A model generated the notes under the pieces. The model had not been told where the DNA came from and did not search any database. It was given only the letters and a program-made list of their open reading frames with translations. A DNA stretch of 64,000 nt. It comes from Fasciola hepatica. Its lineage: Eukaryota > Platyhelminthes > Trematoda > Plagiorchiida > Fasciolidae. The DNA lies in the NCBI GenBank assembly GCA_948099385.1, contig CANUEZ040000113.1, positions 4,290,501 through 4,354,500 of the forward strand, in the 5' to 3' direction. Made by a program: the position numbers and the translations under genes. Below are positions 1-11,419 of this stretch, piece by piece (position 1 is the stretch's first letter; each line of letters starts with the position of its first letter).

Positions 1-450
1 CCTCGAACACTCCGTCGCGTGTGAACTGGTGCCCTGTGTCGATCGCATGGGCCAAAATCGCACTGGTTACGATTTTGCGGATTCTTTTTGCTATCCAGCT
101 AGGGCAGTGCTCTTAAATTCGTTCAGACAGAAGCCTAGTTGTTCTTCCCACGTACTCCGCTCCACAGGAACATGAATAAGAGTACATAAACTGAGGTCGA
201 ATGGCTTGGTAGTCTGTCTTTGAGTCTCAATTGCATGTGCAGACTGGTGTTGAATATGATCCTAAATTTCTCAGCTTTTAGTGCATTTGCTACCGCATGC
301 GATAGTCCGCGGCTCAGTGTTTCAGATATCACATCCCCCAAATTCCGTGCTTATGTAGGGTTACCCTTCTCATGGCAGTTTTTTTATTGCAAAACTGCCA
401 TGAGAAAGATTATCTACTCTAACCGAAAAGTTGGCTCATAATTTTTCCAT
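1..450 (-). pseudogene. Penelope-like element fragment: GIY-YIG endonuclease, cut by window edge
   Basis: Read on the minus strand, about 340 to 190 encodes the linker that precedes a PLE endonuclease, including the segment FNTSLHMQLRLKDRLP (family pattern: T-rich stretch, then LKD..P). After a frameshift near 196 the frame gives the endonuclease core: a C.CGAEYVGRTTR segment, then the E..EH-like helix and the later SAILAHAIDTGH block. These match the PLE form of the GIY-YIG nuclease, where Y-[IV]-G, the downstream Arg and the HL..(T/S)GH block are diagnostic. One in-frame stop lies at 113-115, just before the EH pair. The product of an intact element would nick DNA to prime retrotransposition in the nucleus. 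The rest of the C-terminus lies beyond base 1. This is the best preserved PLE endonuclease in the window. Upstream (340-450) is frameshifted. The reverse transcriptase domain is not seen. Confidence 0.75.
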
Positions 451-2163
451 CAACAAGGCCTTCTTATTGATACAATATTTCCCCGCTTATCGACTTTTGC
501 CATTTGGATTACTTGAATATTCACGAATAAGCCTCACCATTATTGACCTTCGACACTTTTACCACAGTTTACATAATCTAATCATGAAATATGATGAATT
601 GCAGAGATAAAGGCAGTCTAGTTATCCACGATTCTGATAACACCCCGAAGAAGTGGATTGATCTGGCTGTCCTCTCATTGTATCCGTCTTCATTTTTCGA
701 CACTTCAGATCCTATCATAGAATATGCCCATCGATTCATGAAAAAACCTGTGGCACGAAGAAATTTCTTTTCGATATATCACTTAGGGCGTTGACATTCA
801 TAGTGATTTTCTTACGGTTCCCATGTACAAATTCTTCCCAGCCCCACACCTCTTTTTCACACCTCCGTTTTTCACACCTGTCTTTTCACGCCATTTGGTT
901 ACACATTTCACACTTATTGTCGTTCACACAACGAACAAGATTCTTCAAGTTGAAGCATGTTGTCGAGTTACCGGATTTGTTGCACATTTACTCACTCTCT
1001 GCTATCTTTAGCTGCGCATATACTCTTTTTTACCCAGTACTATATATGTCAATGCCTGAAGTGATATATGGAAAAGAAATTTCTTCGTGTTACAAGTTAC
1101 TTCAGATCCTGTTCAGAGTGCGTATTTCTTAGAGTGTTTAACTTTTTCTTTTGCTTCATCGTAAAACCTGTTCGTTGATGTTCCCTTTCACGGCTTCCGT
1201 GCATGCCTGTGAGTTTCATTATTTGTCTCTGTGCTTCCAAGATAAAAGTTCGGTTATGACACAGTACCCCATTAACGAGCATGATCAGAAGACGAAATGC
1301 GAAGTGCACTTCTTCCTTCGTGCAGTTCTCGATCGCAAACGTAAAACACGCTGTTTCACATGGAAGTAAGTCACACGACAAATGATTCAGATAATGTTGA
1401 CGGCTACCAAACATTTGGGAGAACATCGTCCGGCTAACGATAAGTAGAACAATGTGGGACAACAGTTTCTGCGTTCACAACCAAGGTCAATGTCTGCTGA
1501 CTGATAACACTTCACAAAAGGATTGGAGTTTTGGATGCTAATAACGTGTAATTAATCAAAATACTCGATACCGCTCAACCTGGTGTTTTATGCTCCATGT
1601 GATTGGATTCCCAGAGGTTCCGTGTCATTAAAATGTTGTTTGAGTCATCAGTTTTGTCGATCCATTAGGTATGTGCCCCACCGTTCATTGAACAAGGCAC
1701 AGATCCTTTCTGGTTATCTGATTGTCCCTGCACTTGTGAGCAAAATGGAAGTTTAGGCGAAAGTCTTTTAGGACAGAGTAGACTGTTCCAGATAGGGCGT
1801 GGAAAATGAACCATATTGAGTCTAGTCAATTAAATGCTTTATTGCTATGCGTTGTGAGATTGGTATACACCTTTGAGTGAAAACTCTACTGTGATTCGTG
1901 TTTTTTCTCTATCGTGGTAGCTGGTGCGGTTTGACGTCTTCCTTTTTGAGGTTGTCCTAGCATCCATTAGCCTCAACGGTTCGCAATATCAACTATCCTC
2001 ATTTCCCGTGATTGGTCTGTAGGCACCCGTTGGTTATTATGGGTACAATGCATCTCATATAACCATGATGTTCTTTTATCAATATTACTCAAAATTTGTT
2101 GCTCCTCAGTAGTTTCCGGTTTGTGAGCCGTTTTACCTAATAAACATGGAATACCGCAGCTTT

Positions 2164-2166
<3 letters not shown>
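451..2166. other. Unassigned sequence, no recognisable gene
   Basis: No family was recognised on either strand. Open frames up to about 120 codons exist (for example 1097-1462 minus) but carry no motif I know and have overlapping competitors on the other strand. Some of the first part may be decayed PLE sequence belonging to the preceding fragment. Confidence 0.4.

Positions 2167-2197
<31 letters not shown>
2167..2197. repeat. (TG)n microsatellite
   Basis: About 15 uninterrupted TG units. Confidence 0.97.
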
Positions 2198-2200
<3 letters not shown>

Positions 2201-3760
2201 TCAATTTGTACCGGTTGCGGATTATAAACTACTGTTCATGGTGTGTTAAACATGAAAATCGAGTTTGAACATGAGAAACCGCTGCACCAAATGAGTTTTG
2301 CCATACGGAGTCGGGTAAGTTGAGTCAATTTGGCGAACTATTTTTTTCTTGGTTTTCGTACCACGTAACAAGTACGGTTTCTCAATTGTTCAACAATCCT
2401 GATGTGGTCCATTGTGTCTTCCGTCCCAGTTACTGTTGAGGGGAGGGGGAGGGGGGCGGAGGGATCGGCTCAAATGATGATCTGTTTCCGTAGCGGGTGT
2501 GTGATTGACGCAAATCTGCATCAGTGAATGGGCTTTATTCTTGTTCCTCACCTCGTCAAATCGTTCACTTCGGTTTCGACCACATCGGATCAACTCTAGT
2601 TGATTCATAGAAGGAACCTACTATAGGTATGCATCCCTCGGTTAAAATAACCAACCTATTTCTTGTGGTCTACAGCAGTTGCTTTTGTTGCTGTTCAGGT
2701 AGCCTACATTAACACAGATCTGACTCCTCTTCTTCCATCAAAACAATTTTGCCCTGAACAGGAACGGGTTTGACTTTAGTCCTCATGATTTGATAATCTA
2801 AGGGTACTTTGTCCGTAAAGGCAAGAGTGACAAGAAAACCATTGACAGCGGAAAACTATATTCTGATCGTGATTAAATGCAACGAATACAGATCCGTACC
2901 AATCAAAAAGGGACAAAGTCAGCAGGCATCGGCCTATGAGTAACAAGGTCATTGTACATGCTGTCTGAGTAAGTGGCATTCTAGGTAAAACAGCTCATAG
3001 CGTACTGATCAAACGTGTACGTGCTACGTGCAACACCTTTCATCCGATTTAATCGCGACCAGAGATAGATGGGCCAGACAAGTCTGCATTTTGTTAAACC
3101 GACCAAACGGAGTGCCATTGTCATCTCAAAATCTTCTAAAGATTCCCGACAAAAGGCTGGTTTATTGATTATAAACAAACGCAGTGAGACAGGTACTATT
3201 TAATATTGCAGACGATAAATTCAGAGCAAGCTTTCGACGAGCTGGTTTACACTTGTATCTTACCATTTCTTTTCAATGAGAAAACCGACTGATGGGTAAA
3301 GAGAGCCAATAAAACAGCGATTTGGCGAAAGCTTATTGTTAGGTACTCTTTTATTCGGATTTGCCTGTAACTAGCGTCCTCATATTCCTCGGAACAGCCT
3401 CCGAATTATGAAACTCGTTTCCGTGCCCGATCCGATCAGTAAGGAAATCATCCTCATTCTGGGTTGGTCCTTTGATTTCTCTTTCATCTGTTCCGGTAAG
3501 AATCATTCTGACGATTCTTAAGGGAAGTGGGGGGAGGATGGTAGGATCAGTTTGTTTGTTATCTTCTCTGACAAGAGCAAAACTGCAAAGCTTCTCGCCC
3601 AGTGGAATGAATTCCCTAGGCTTTTTGATTGCCACGGTCCTGAAAAGAAAGAGTTTGTCCTGAGTACTTTTAGCTTATTGATTCCTGCACCTTAGGCATC
3701 TGGCCGAGAATCTCCTAACTATCGAAAATTTCCCACAGAGGTGGAGATAAGAGCACACAT
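2198..3760. other. Unassigned sequence
   Basis: Only short, unsupported open frames. A purine-rich G tract (about 2440-2462) is the only compositional oddity. Confidence 0.4.
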
Positions 3761-3927
3761 AAGCACAAAGTCAGTCCGGTTGGCTGAGTGTCACCGGTTT
3801 TTCCCTCGATCTGTCTTGGGTTGACGTCGTGTCTGGCTGACGGGGTATCAGTTGTTGAGATACACCAATACGTGAACCAGACTTGATGTCCTAAATGGAA
3901 AGCTGTGAATGCGCGTCCATTGTCGGT
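3761..3927 (+). repeat. Dispersed repeat, copy a
   Basis: About 165 bases that align by eye with 6312-6474 in the same orientation. Shared blocks include AGCACAAA at the start, a ..TTTTTCCC.CGATCTGT.TTGGG.TGACG segment, a GTGAAC..G.CTTGATG segment and GCGCG(T/C)CCATT near the end. No coding frame is conserved between the copies, so a non-coding element (SINE, MITE or terminal repeat) is more likely than a gene. Family unknown. Confidence 0.6.
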
Positions 3928-6311
3928 GGCACGTCTCAGGACATGCCTGATCTTGAGCTATTGTTTTCAGCCTGTTTATCACGATAACCTAATGTCTCCC
4001 CCCTCCTTCGAACCGATGGGTCTGTACATAATTGCAGAAGTGCAATGATCGGTATCGGTTTTGCTAGATGGTTGGTGCACACAAATGCATTTGTCTCCCC
4101 CCTGAGGTAGTTTGTCTGACGGTTTTGGTACATCTGCCGGCGCAGATGACGGTCAGTCTGATGATGGTGGCACATCAATCTACGCTGTGTCTGGTCTGTC
4201 TAAACATGTGCCAAAAGCTTGCAGTATGATGTTCAGTTACAAAGTTGGTGGTTTGTTTCGCTGTCGAAGATGGTTTTGGTGAAGGACCCATATGTCACCT
4301 CTGTAAAGGCCAGACTGTAAACCTCCACATTATTCGAATAACGCGAGTGTTGGTGACTGCTGATCCACTTATTGAGCCTCAGCTCCTAGAGTTTCTCGTC
4401 CTGTTGTGCTTTTGCAGATTGAACACTAGCAACCCCTCAGCCGAAGATCACTGGTCCTTGCATATTACATCCCTAACGTAGACATCAAACAGCATGCTTC
4501 TTCTGTGAAACACTGCAGTCGCCAATGCTGATGCCGAAAAACTGGACAAATAATGACTTGCATAAACGGGGGATAGGACCGTGATACCATTTTGATAGTG
4601 CCAACGGACCACTTTGCCTGCTCAGTTATTCGAGGGTTATAAGGAGGTGGAACGGATAAGCTGCATGTAGTGTAGATTGCTTTAATCTGCGAACATGAAT
4701 GGACTGAACTGTGACTGGATGTGAGGAACAATAGTTTCGGGCTAGCCATATTAGATAACTATAAGGATCAGTGCTTCAGTGGAGGCTGATTTGATCGCAT
4801 GACTCAGCGGTTAGGTCCCAGGCCACTTCAAACAAGTGCAGACCAAACCAGATAGGAGGGTCTACTGATTTGGCCAGCCAAATTAATACGCTCTTATGTT
4901 TTCGGCTTTTTTTTTGAGAGCACTGTTAACTGGAGAGGCGGTATTTGATAATCTTCTGGCATCGTGAACAATCACTCACCAAATCATTTGCAGAGGCAGT
5001 ATGAGGACAAACGTGGCTGTAAACTTCTCGGATAGGCAAGTTGATCAAATCAAGATGTTCACAGCCGTCCAGCGTAGTTAGTTTGTAGATGGAATTCTGA
5101 CGGTAGGCTTCTGCAACGGCAAACACACAACGCTGAGGTTGTCGGGTTAATTCAGCTAGACCGCTGCACGCAATTATGAGAGAGTAGCATGTGGACTAAA
5201 TTTGTGATCTACGCAGGGACCGCCAGGATTTATCAGAGATGGTAGTGATATTTAAAGTAATGTCCAGATTCAGATGGGCTGCGTAATAAGTAATCAGGAT
5301 ACCGATATATTTTTCTCTGACCGACAACACGGAGCTTAGACGTGGTTGAGAGACCCCTGTTATCGTCAGTTCGCATGCGTTTTGGTTTGTGTTTCCACTA
5401 GAAGCATTGCTTGAAGGTGAATATGGCAGAACTCAGTTTGCTTTCACGGTTTAGTGAGGACTTGCAGAACCCACCGAAGCACCCCATTTGATCAAAACAT
5501 TCGCAACAATGAAAATGTCAAGCCCCACAGTGATGACATGGAGGATGCTGATATCCGGTTAATGTCATTTGCTTAAATCAAGCAGGCAAGTGTGGTTTCG
5601 TCGTTGTTCGAGATGCCTGCCTTCACGATTGATAGCATAAGCATGTGTAATGATTTTGGACTCTCCTTGCGAGAGCTGAAGGCATTAAGGTCGGGTAATG
5701 AACCGAGAAAACTAGCCAACAAAATCTGAGATTATTTCTTGATTCTATCATTGAAACAGAGTTCTCCTGGGTTCTTGGGTATTATGAACGGGACGCAGCT
5801 TTCGTGTTCCGTAGGGTAGAGTTTACGAAGCCAGACCTTCCATGCGTCGTGCTTTATAGCCAGACCGGCAGCTGTCAAACAATCATCATATTGAACTTTA
5901 AATTCTTCTGTCCGAATCCTGCTTCAGCCGCCAGTCACCCTCTGATTAGGAACATCCAGCTGGCTGAGATCCCCTTCCTGAAATATTGTTTCTTTATTAG
6001 ACAACAAAAGGATAAAAGAGAATAGGCAGTAGCACAGCTTGAAATGCACATCAAAAGTGGCTGGGACTGTGATAATAAATAAACTCAGTAATCCACTGGT
6101 CAAGACAGGTTGATGTTCTGATAAACTGGACGCTGCTTGTGAACATGTCCGTCAATTTTATTTGCTATTGCAACTTTGGCTTCAGAACAGTGTACTCGTC
6201 TACCACCACAATCAAACCTCGTTAACTGTCGGAACCTGGTTGCGGTGGCACACCCGTAAAGCCCGTTACTTATCAGGAGATGAAAATAGAAAACACTTAC
6301 CACTGGAAATC
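3928..6311. other. Unassigned sequence
   Basis: No gene recognised. The stretch 4366-4455 resembles 27092-27180 in the same orientation (both encode a frame starting PLIEP), which hints at a further old dispersed repeat. An A/T-poor CT/GA mixture around 4898-4920 is unremarkable. Confidence 0.35.
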
Positions 6312-6474
6312 AAGCACAAATTCGGCTGCCTTGAGGTCACACCTTTTTCCCCCGATCTGTTTTGGGCTGACGTTAAGTCGGGTTCATGGTGTTTCCGGTG
6401 ATGAAGCACACCAGCATGTGAACAAGGCTTGATGCCTTAGCAGCCTGGCTCTTTATGCGCGCCCATTTTTGCGG
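6312..6474 (+). repeat. Dispersed repeat, copy b
   Basis: Second copy of the repeat at 3761-3927, same orientation, with many substitutions and a few small gaps. The similarity seems to stop near 6475, where the two flanks diverge. Confidence 0.6.
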
Positions 6475-7364
6475 CATAATTTGGAATATATTCACGACTA
6501 AGAGTACTCAGGATGCACGTGGAAATATTCCTACTCAGACTGTGCACACTCAAGTGGTGGAAACAATAGGTAAAATGGCTCATGCAATCAAATTACACTA
6601 TGCTCGATGATACATTTATCCTCTGGCGAATTAAAACAACAAAAGGCATTGCCATTAAAAATCGCCAACAAAATCTCGAGTCATTGATTTTAGGGTGATT
6701 CTGAAGACGTCCTGAAACTGATGTATGCGGACGTCACTAACAGTGCATCTGCTAATTTGTGTTCAGAAACCCTCATAGCGACATAATCATGAGTTGTCAA
6801 AAATAATTGCAGCAGACATCCAAAAAGAATTACTAGCTGGGATCGCTCAAATTGTTTCCTGCTGAGATGTAATACTTTTAAGGGAAGGGGTATTTAAAGG
6901 GAGGGAATTTCATTGCACGGTGAAAGTGTTTCTTGCAGGAATGATATTGCAGTCTGAGGACGGGGATCATTACGTTCGTCTGAATCTGATTTTTTAATAA
7001 ACACTTCCTACCGATTGAATAGAATTATATCACATTTTATGCAGGGCAAACCACCTCTTTATTTATCGCGTTTTCCCTAGGTTTAAACGGTTCAGTTCAC
7101 GAATTCATTCATAATGCAGCTCAGCTGAGAACTGAAATCCACGCAAAACTCTCTATATTTGTTTCAGCTGTGCTAATCCACCACATCTAAACTAGGACTC
7201 GAGATTATGATTGTGAGAAGCACATGATGGGGATTCACGGGGCGGGTCGCGGCACAGGTTTGAGGTCACGTAAAGAACAAACTAACACTTATTAATTCCT
7301 TTTATTTATTATACCACAAACCAGGAAGGGGCTGCGACCAATGAAAGGTTGCCAATTGGAAAAG
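6475..7364. other. Unassigned sequence
   Basis: AT-rich with short chance frames. Nothing recognised. Confidence 0.4.
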
Positions 7365-7446
7365 TGACCGGCGGTGTCGGGAATCGAACCCCGTCCAAAG
7401 TCCATGATGATAACAGTTTTACCACTAAAAAGCCCGATTCGACTGA
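7365..7446 (-). promoter_or_regulatory. tRNA-like segment with RNA polymerase III boxes (possible SINE head)
   Basis: On the minus strand a TTTAGTGGTAAAAC segment resembles a tRNA A box, and about 35 bases further a GGTTCGATTCC segment matches the B box consensus exactly. A proper cloverleaf does not form: the T stem has only three good pairs and the acceptor halves do not match. It is therefore not a functional tRNA. A tRNA-derived SINE head is the likeliest reading, chance the alternative. A 127-codon frame (7309-7692 minus) runs through it and is probably meaningless. Confidence 0.35.
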
Positions 7447-7929
7447 TGAATAGTCATCCATCAGAGCTGTGACGGCAATTGTGATTCTTTTTCTACGTCT
7501 TAGATATGCAGACAAACATTTTGGAGCACATACAGAGTCGAGTGCAAATGTTTCCTTGAGTGCACACAGCTTCAAAGGTTTGAATTCGGGGCACTGATTG
7601 CCAATGCCTCTATAGTGCTGATATTCTGCTCCGGTTGCACGAAAGGGTTCCCAGGCTCTGTTTCTGGGCTGAAGTAGGTTTCTGAGCTCCAAGTCAAACC
7701 ACGGAGGTCCCTTTGCTTACGAAAGGCGCCGGGACAGAGATACAGAAGTGTGACTCAAATGAAGCATTCCTCAAATAAACCCACAGGTCTGGTGAGTATC
7801 ATACGGGGCCACTAGGATACCAGAGAATAAACACCACGGACTAGCGTATATCATCAAATGGCATACGCCTAAATGTTAGGTGCACCCTCCACTCTGGACA
7901 TAGTCTGCTCTCCTCGTCGCCAGTGTTTC
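7447..7929. other. Unassigned sequence
   Basis: Nothing recognised. It could hold the lost 5' half of the Tc1 copy that follows, but no helix-turn-helix sequence is visible. Confidence 0.35.
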
Positions 7930-8398
7930 ACCAGAACCGAATGGTTACTGCTTCCAAGAGGTGGTCTGACCAGGATCTCTCCAACATCGGAGCTTCTGAG
8001 GGAGCTAGTGTTCCTGGACGGCATTGTCAAAGGTTAATTTTACCTAGAAGTCGTGATGCAAACCATCTTGCCAAGCACGACTACTAAGGCGATTTTCCAG
8101 GATGGAAAAGCCCCTGCGTATTGTATCCTTGTCGTTCGCTAATTAAGAGCGCATCACTGTACAAAGACACTCACGAAGCCAAATCAGTCTCCTGATATCA
8201 ATCCAGTCGAACATCTGTGGGAGCTTCTTGAGAGAAGGGTGAATCAGAGGTGGCAGTACAGATCTCTAGGGGAACTGAAGACTGTTTTGAAGGGGGAATA
8301 GAACCTTAAGTCACAAGATCCTATTAGAATGTTGATGGTGAGCATGGCTCCAGGAGTGAATGCTATTATATTATCCAAAGAGGGCTCAAGTATAAACT
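7930..8398 (+). pseudogene. Tc1-like transposase fragment, C-terminal half
   Basis: From about 8000 the frame reads LVFLDGIVKG, then (after a stop) the block FQDGKAPAY, which holds the second catalytic Asp of the DDE domain, and further on QSPDINPVEHLWELLERRV, which holds the catalytic Glu in the hallmark SPD.NP.EH.W motif. The frame ends with a C-terminal tail and stop at about 8398. Two internal stops and loss of the N-terminal DNA-binding half make it dead. Second Asp and Glu are 34-35 residues apart, as in the DD34E Tc1 family. Its end coincides with the end of the minus-strand gypsy integrase that follows, so the two elements converge tail to tail. Confidence 0.75.
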
Positions 8399-9330
8399 AA
8401 TGAGTGCCCGTTTTAGGAAGATCACGCAATTTGATGAGGGACTTCACTAATGAATAATGCTTTTGGAGGGAGGGGGGAGGGTAACTTCGATAGCATAGCT
8501 CGTGCACCCTAAAAATACCTTCGTAAGAGAGCCGTAGAAATGTTCTAACGCTATCTGCGCGCATAAAGATGTAAGCGCAAGTGAAAAGTCCTGGTGGGAT
8601 GTAGGTCGATCGAGATTGTGTATGTGGCACAAGCATTTGCAAACAGCTCATCTTCTCAGATAACCGTTGAGCATATGAAACACAACCGTCGTCCCTTACG
8701 CGACCTGTAATAGAGTAATCTCCGGGTGACCGCAAAGCTTGGTGAAAATCTACTTATGCAGCTGATGAATTAATATCAGGTCTATAAGTGAATGCAAACC
8801 TGAGAACCGTCGGAAGCGCTAGTATCCAGTTAGAGCTCTCGGTAAATGTGAGTGGAGCTTCGAGCTGCCGGTAAAAATGCTCGACCAATCCGTTGGCTTC
8901 TGTTTGATAAACCGTTGTTCCAGAACGGTGACAGCCTAACATATACAGCGTATCTCCGAGTAAGTTTGGCTCGGATTGTGCGCTACTATCAGTAGTTACC
9001 ATTGCAGGGTCTCCGTACAACGAAAATCAACGTTTCATGAAAGCGGCTATAACGGTTCCTGTCTCTATACTGGCAATGGGAACAGCCTCGACTAACGGAT
9101 TGAACAGCCGAACATGGTAAGAAGGTAACGAGAACCTTTACGTGACCTCAGAATACCTACGATATCCATATGGATGTGAAAAAACTGCAAGTATACACCT
9201 AGAAAGTGACCTAATGAAGCCATTGTATGTGTAGTTATCTCCGATGATTTGCACAGAACACAAGAACGAGACTAATTGTGGATATTCTCTTGCATACCTT
9301 GCCAGAGGTAACTATCTGCAGCTAGGATGG
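8397..9330 (-). pseudogene. gypsy integrase remnant
   Basis: Broken frames give a C..C zinc-binding piece (SRSCVLCKS, about 9270), FHIHMDIVG with the first catalytic Asp (about 9160), VTTDSSAQSE with the second Asp (about 9000) and TEANGLVEHFYRQLEAPL with the catalytic Glu (about 8905). The C-terminal frame 8735-8397 has FMRADSVRTFLRLSYEGIFRV, matching the F.R.D.VR..L...Y.GPF.V chromatin-side tail of gypsy integrases. All three DDE residues persist, but several stops and frameshifts are present between 9330 and 9020. Confidence 0.8.
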
Positions 9331-9639
9331 TCGGGGCTTAATGCCAGGAGAGGCTAAATTATACAAAAAGTCGAAAAATACACTGCCGCAAGGAGCGGGT
9401 ACGACTAGGAGTGGGTATGGGAAAGTTGGGTCAAACTATCGCGTTTCAGGTAGTGGTTAATAGAAACAGAAGGTATCTGGGATACTATTTAAAAGGGATC
9501 TGTGAAATTCCATTCCGAAAGTTGAGTTGCAGCCACATTTTTGAAGTTTGCTACCCGTGGCTGACTCCACAACGTCGTCGGTGCCTGAAACGTGACAAAT
9601 ATCAACAGAAAACTGTGCTACGAAGTCCATAAGGCGAGA

Positions 9640-9957
9640 CTAGTGCTGTGTGTGGCCATTGGTTCGGCGGTGAGAAGCATTCGTTAACGAAATGTGATCA
9701 GTAGAGATGATGAACTGCCTGCCTTCGATGATATGTCGGAAGTGTTCAGCAGTACAGTAAACAGCATGCTGTGTCAGACTATAAGTAGAGTACCTAGTTT
9801 TGGCTGGTGGAAGACGACGACAGAAAAAGGCCAGTGGTTTTCTTTGTGACGTGGACCACTGCAGGAGCACGCCGCCTATGGCTTTGCCAGAGGCATCGGT
9901 GGCTATATTCAACTGGGCTTCAGCGTAGAGATGAACAGGCAAAGTAATAGGAGTCAA
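9640..9957 (-). pseudogene. gypsy RNase H remnant
   Basis: The frame begins after the reverse transcriptase with a segment reading ATDASGKAIGGVLLQ, the standard TDAS...(V)GAVL start of RNase H including its first catalytic Asp, then KPLAFFCRRLPPAKTRYST (family: PLAFFS+KL...Y+TY) and ISTDHISL, the family (Y/F).TDH..L motif. This is the least damaged domain of the element: no internal stop over about 105 codons. Confidence 0.8.
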
Positions 9958-9959
9958 TG

Positions 9960-10790
9960 GGTCTTAAAGTGTATCGAAGGTAATTTCGGCATACTCCGGT
10001 AATTTTACGGTACATATTCTGGCACCTATAAGTATATCTTTTAAAGGCTGCATCAGGTGCGCACAGTTTGGGATGAAATGCCGATAATAGTTTATATTCC
10101 CGTTGAGAGGATGAACGGTGGTTAGTCTGATGGGTAACGGAAAGTCACAAGCGACCTGTACCTCCCGTTCTGAGGGTCGAATACCACTTTCATCAGTCTT
10201 GTGACCCAAAAACTCAGCTGAGCTTTGGCCATAAATACTGTTGTCCGCATCGACGGTTATACCACGTGCGGCTAAACGCCGAAACAACTGATGTAGATGT
10301 TGTGCATATGCATCCTCAGATTCAGTGATTACTAACAGGTTGTCTATAAAGCGAAAGCAAAATCTAAACCTCTGGTAACCTGGTCAATAAAACGCTGAAA
10401 GGTTTGTGCAAAGTTACGCAAACCAAATGACATGCGTGGAAATTCGAAGTGACCAAAACATATTGTTGCCGCTCATGTGCAAAGGGAACCTGGTGATAAG
10501 CAAGTACCAGATCTATTTTTGAGAACTCACGAGCATCGTAGCGGTTGGCTGTGACATCCTGAATGTGTAGGAAGTTGTACCTACTTGAAACAGTGACCTT
10601 ATTGGTAGCTCTATAGTCTTCATGCGGTCAATAATCCCTAGGAATTTTAAAAACTGCGTGTAGTAGTAAAGCCCAAGGATTAGTTCACAAACGAATGAAA
10701 CCTTTTTTGGGCAAGTACTCGAACTCATCTTGCACAATTTTAAGTTTGTGGTATGCTCGAGGTAACGTGCAGAGACCAGTGGTCTTTCGC
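9960..10790 (-). pseudogene. gypsy reverse transcriptase remnant
   Basis: Near 10690 the minus strand reads NPWALLLHAVFK (family: SPWASPLHMVPKK), then a W-to-stop change (TGG to TGA), DYRATNKVTVSSRY (family: DYRALN..TV.DRYP) and EFSKIDLVLAYHQ, which is motif A with its catalytic Asp. Motif C at about 10345 reads FIDN in place of (Y/F)xDD, so the second catalytic Asp is lost. It continues with EFLGHKTDESGIRP and the thumb segment NYYRHFIPNCA. One frameshift lies near 10370. Confidence 0.82.
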
Positions 10791-11169
10791 AGCGGGGTTG
10801 CGTGTATTCAGTTTGAAAAAGCTCAACAAAAAGGAATAGACCTTTAGCCGAGGCTTATTGTGTGCATCAACAGGAGCCAATAGGTGCATTAGTCGAAAGC
10901 CAATATGGCAGCTTACAGTCTGGTTGTTAATTTAGTCCCCCTCAAAGAACAAACATCTCACAGTGTTACGTGCTGCTTCAGAACACACCGTAAGAGTACC
11001 CAATTCCATGGAACCACACCTCGGGTATGCATCTAGTATAGCACAGAAAATTGTTAATAAATTGTTTTTAATCAAATAGGACTGATCGGGTAAGAACCAG
11101 TCGAAATTTCGTTCGCAGAAAGATTATAGAAACGGTCGAAAAGATGTTTGCAAAGAGAATCAACCAAGT

Positions 11170-11419
11170 GGTCCAAGTGATATAGGAAATCATTGCCAAG
11201 GATGGTGTCCTGAATATGGGCGATCGAGAAAATCTAACACAGTGTGACGAAGACCAAAGTCTGACGTCTTTGAAACTTGGCCATAAGTCTGTATGGAGGT
11301 TCCATTAACAGCGAGTAAGTTAGAAAAAGGGCCTCTATTTAGGTTTGGCCTGAAGTTGGGAGCACAATAACTTCAGCAACTGTGTCCTCTAATTACCGTG
11401 TCCCTGTGCTGTGATCGAT
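11170..11419 (-). pseudogene. gypsy aspartic protease remnant
   Basis: The retropepsin active-site region is at about 11400-11370 on the minus strand and reads LEDTVAEVIV where the family has (F/L)(V/I)DTGA..S(V/I). The catalytic Asp and Thr survive but the Gly is Val, and a stop sits just before. The C-terminal landmark TILGNDFL (family: ILG.DFL) is at about 11205-11180. A mutated flap and active site imply no activity. Confidence 0.65.

Noticed and set aside
7365..7446. Functional tRNA gene
   Set aside because: T stem and acceptor stem do not pair, and no credible anticodon arm forms.
7309..7692. 127-codon minus-strand open frame
   Set aside because: Runs across a tRNA-like B box and shows no protein motif.
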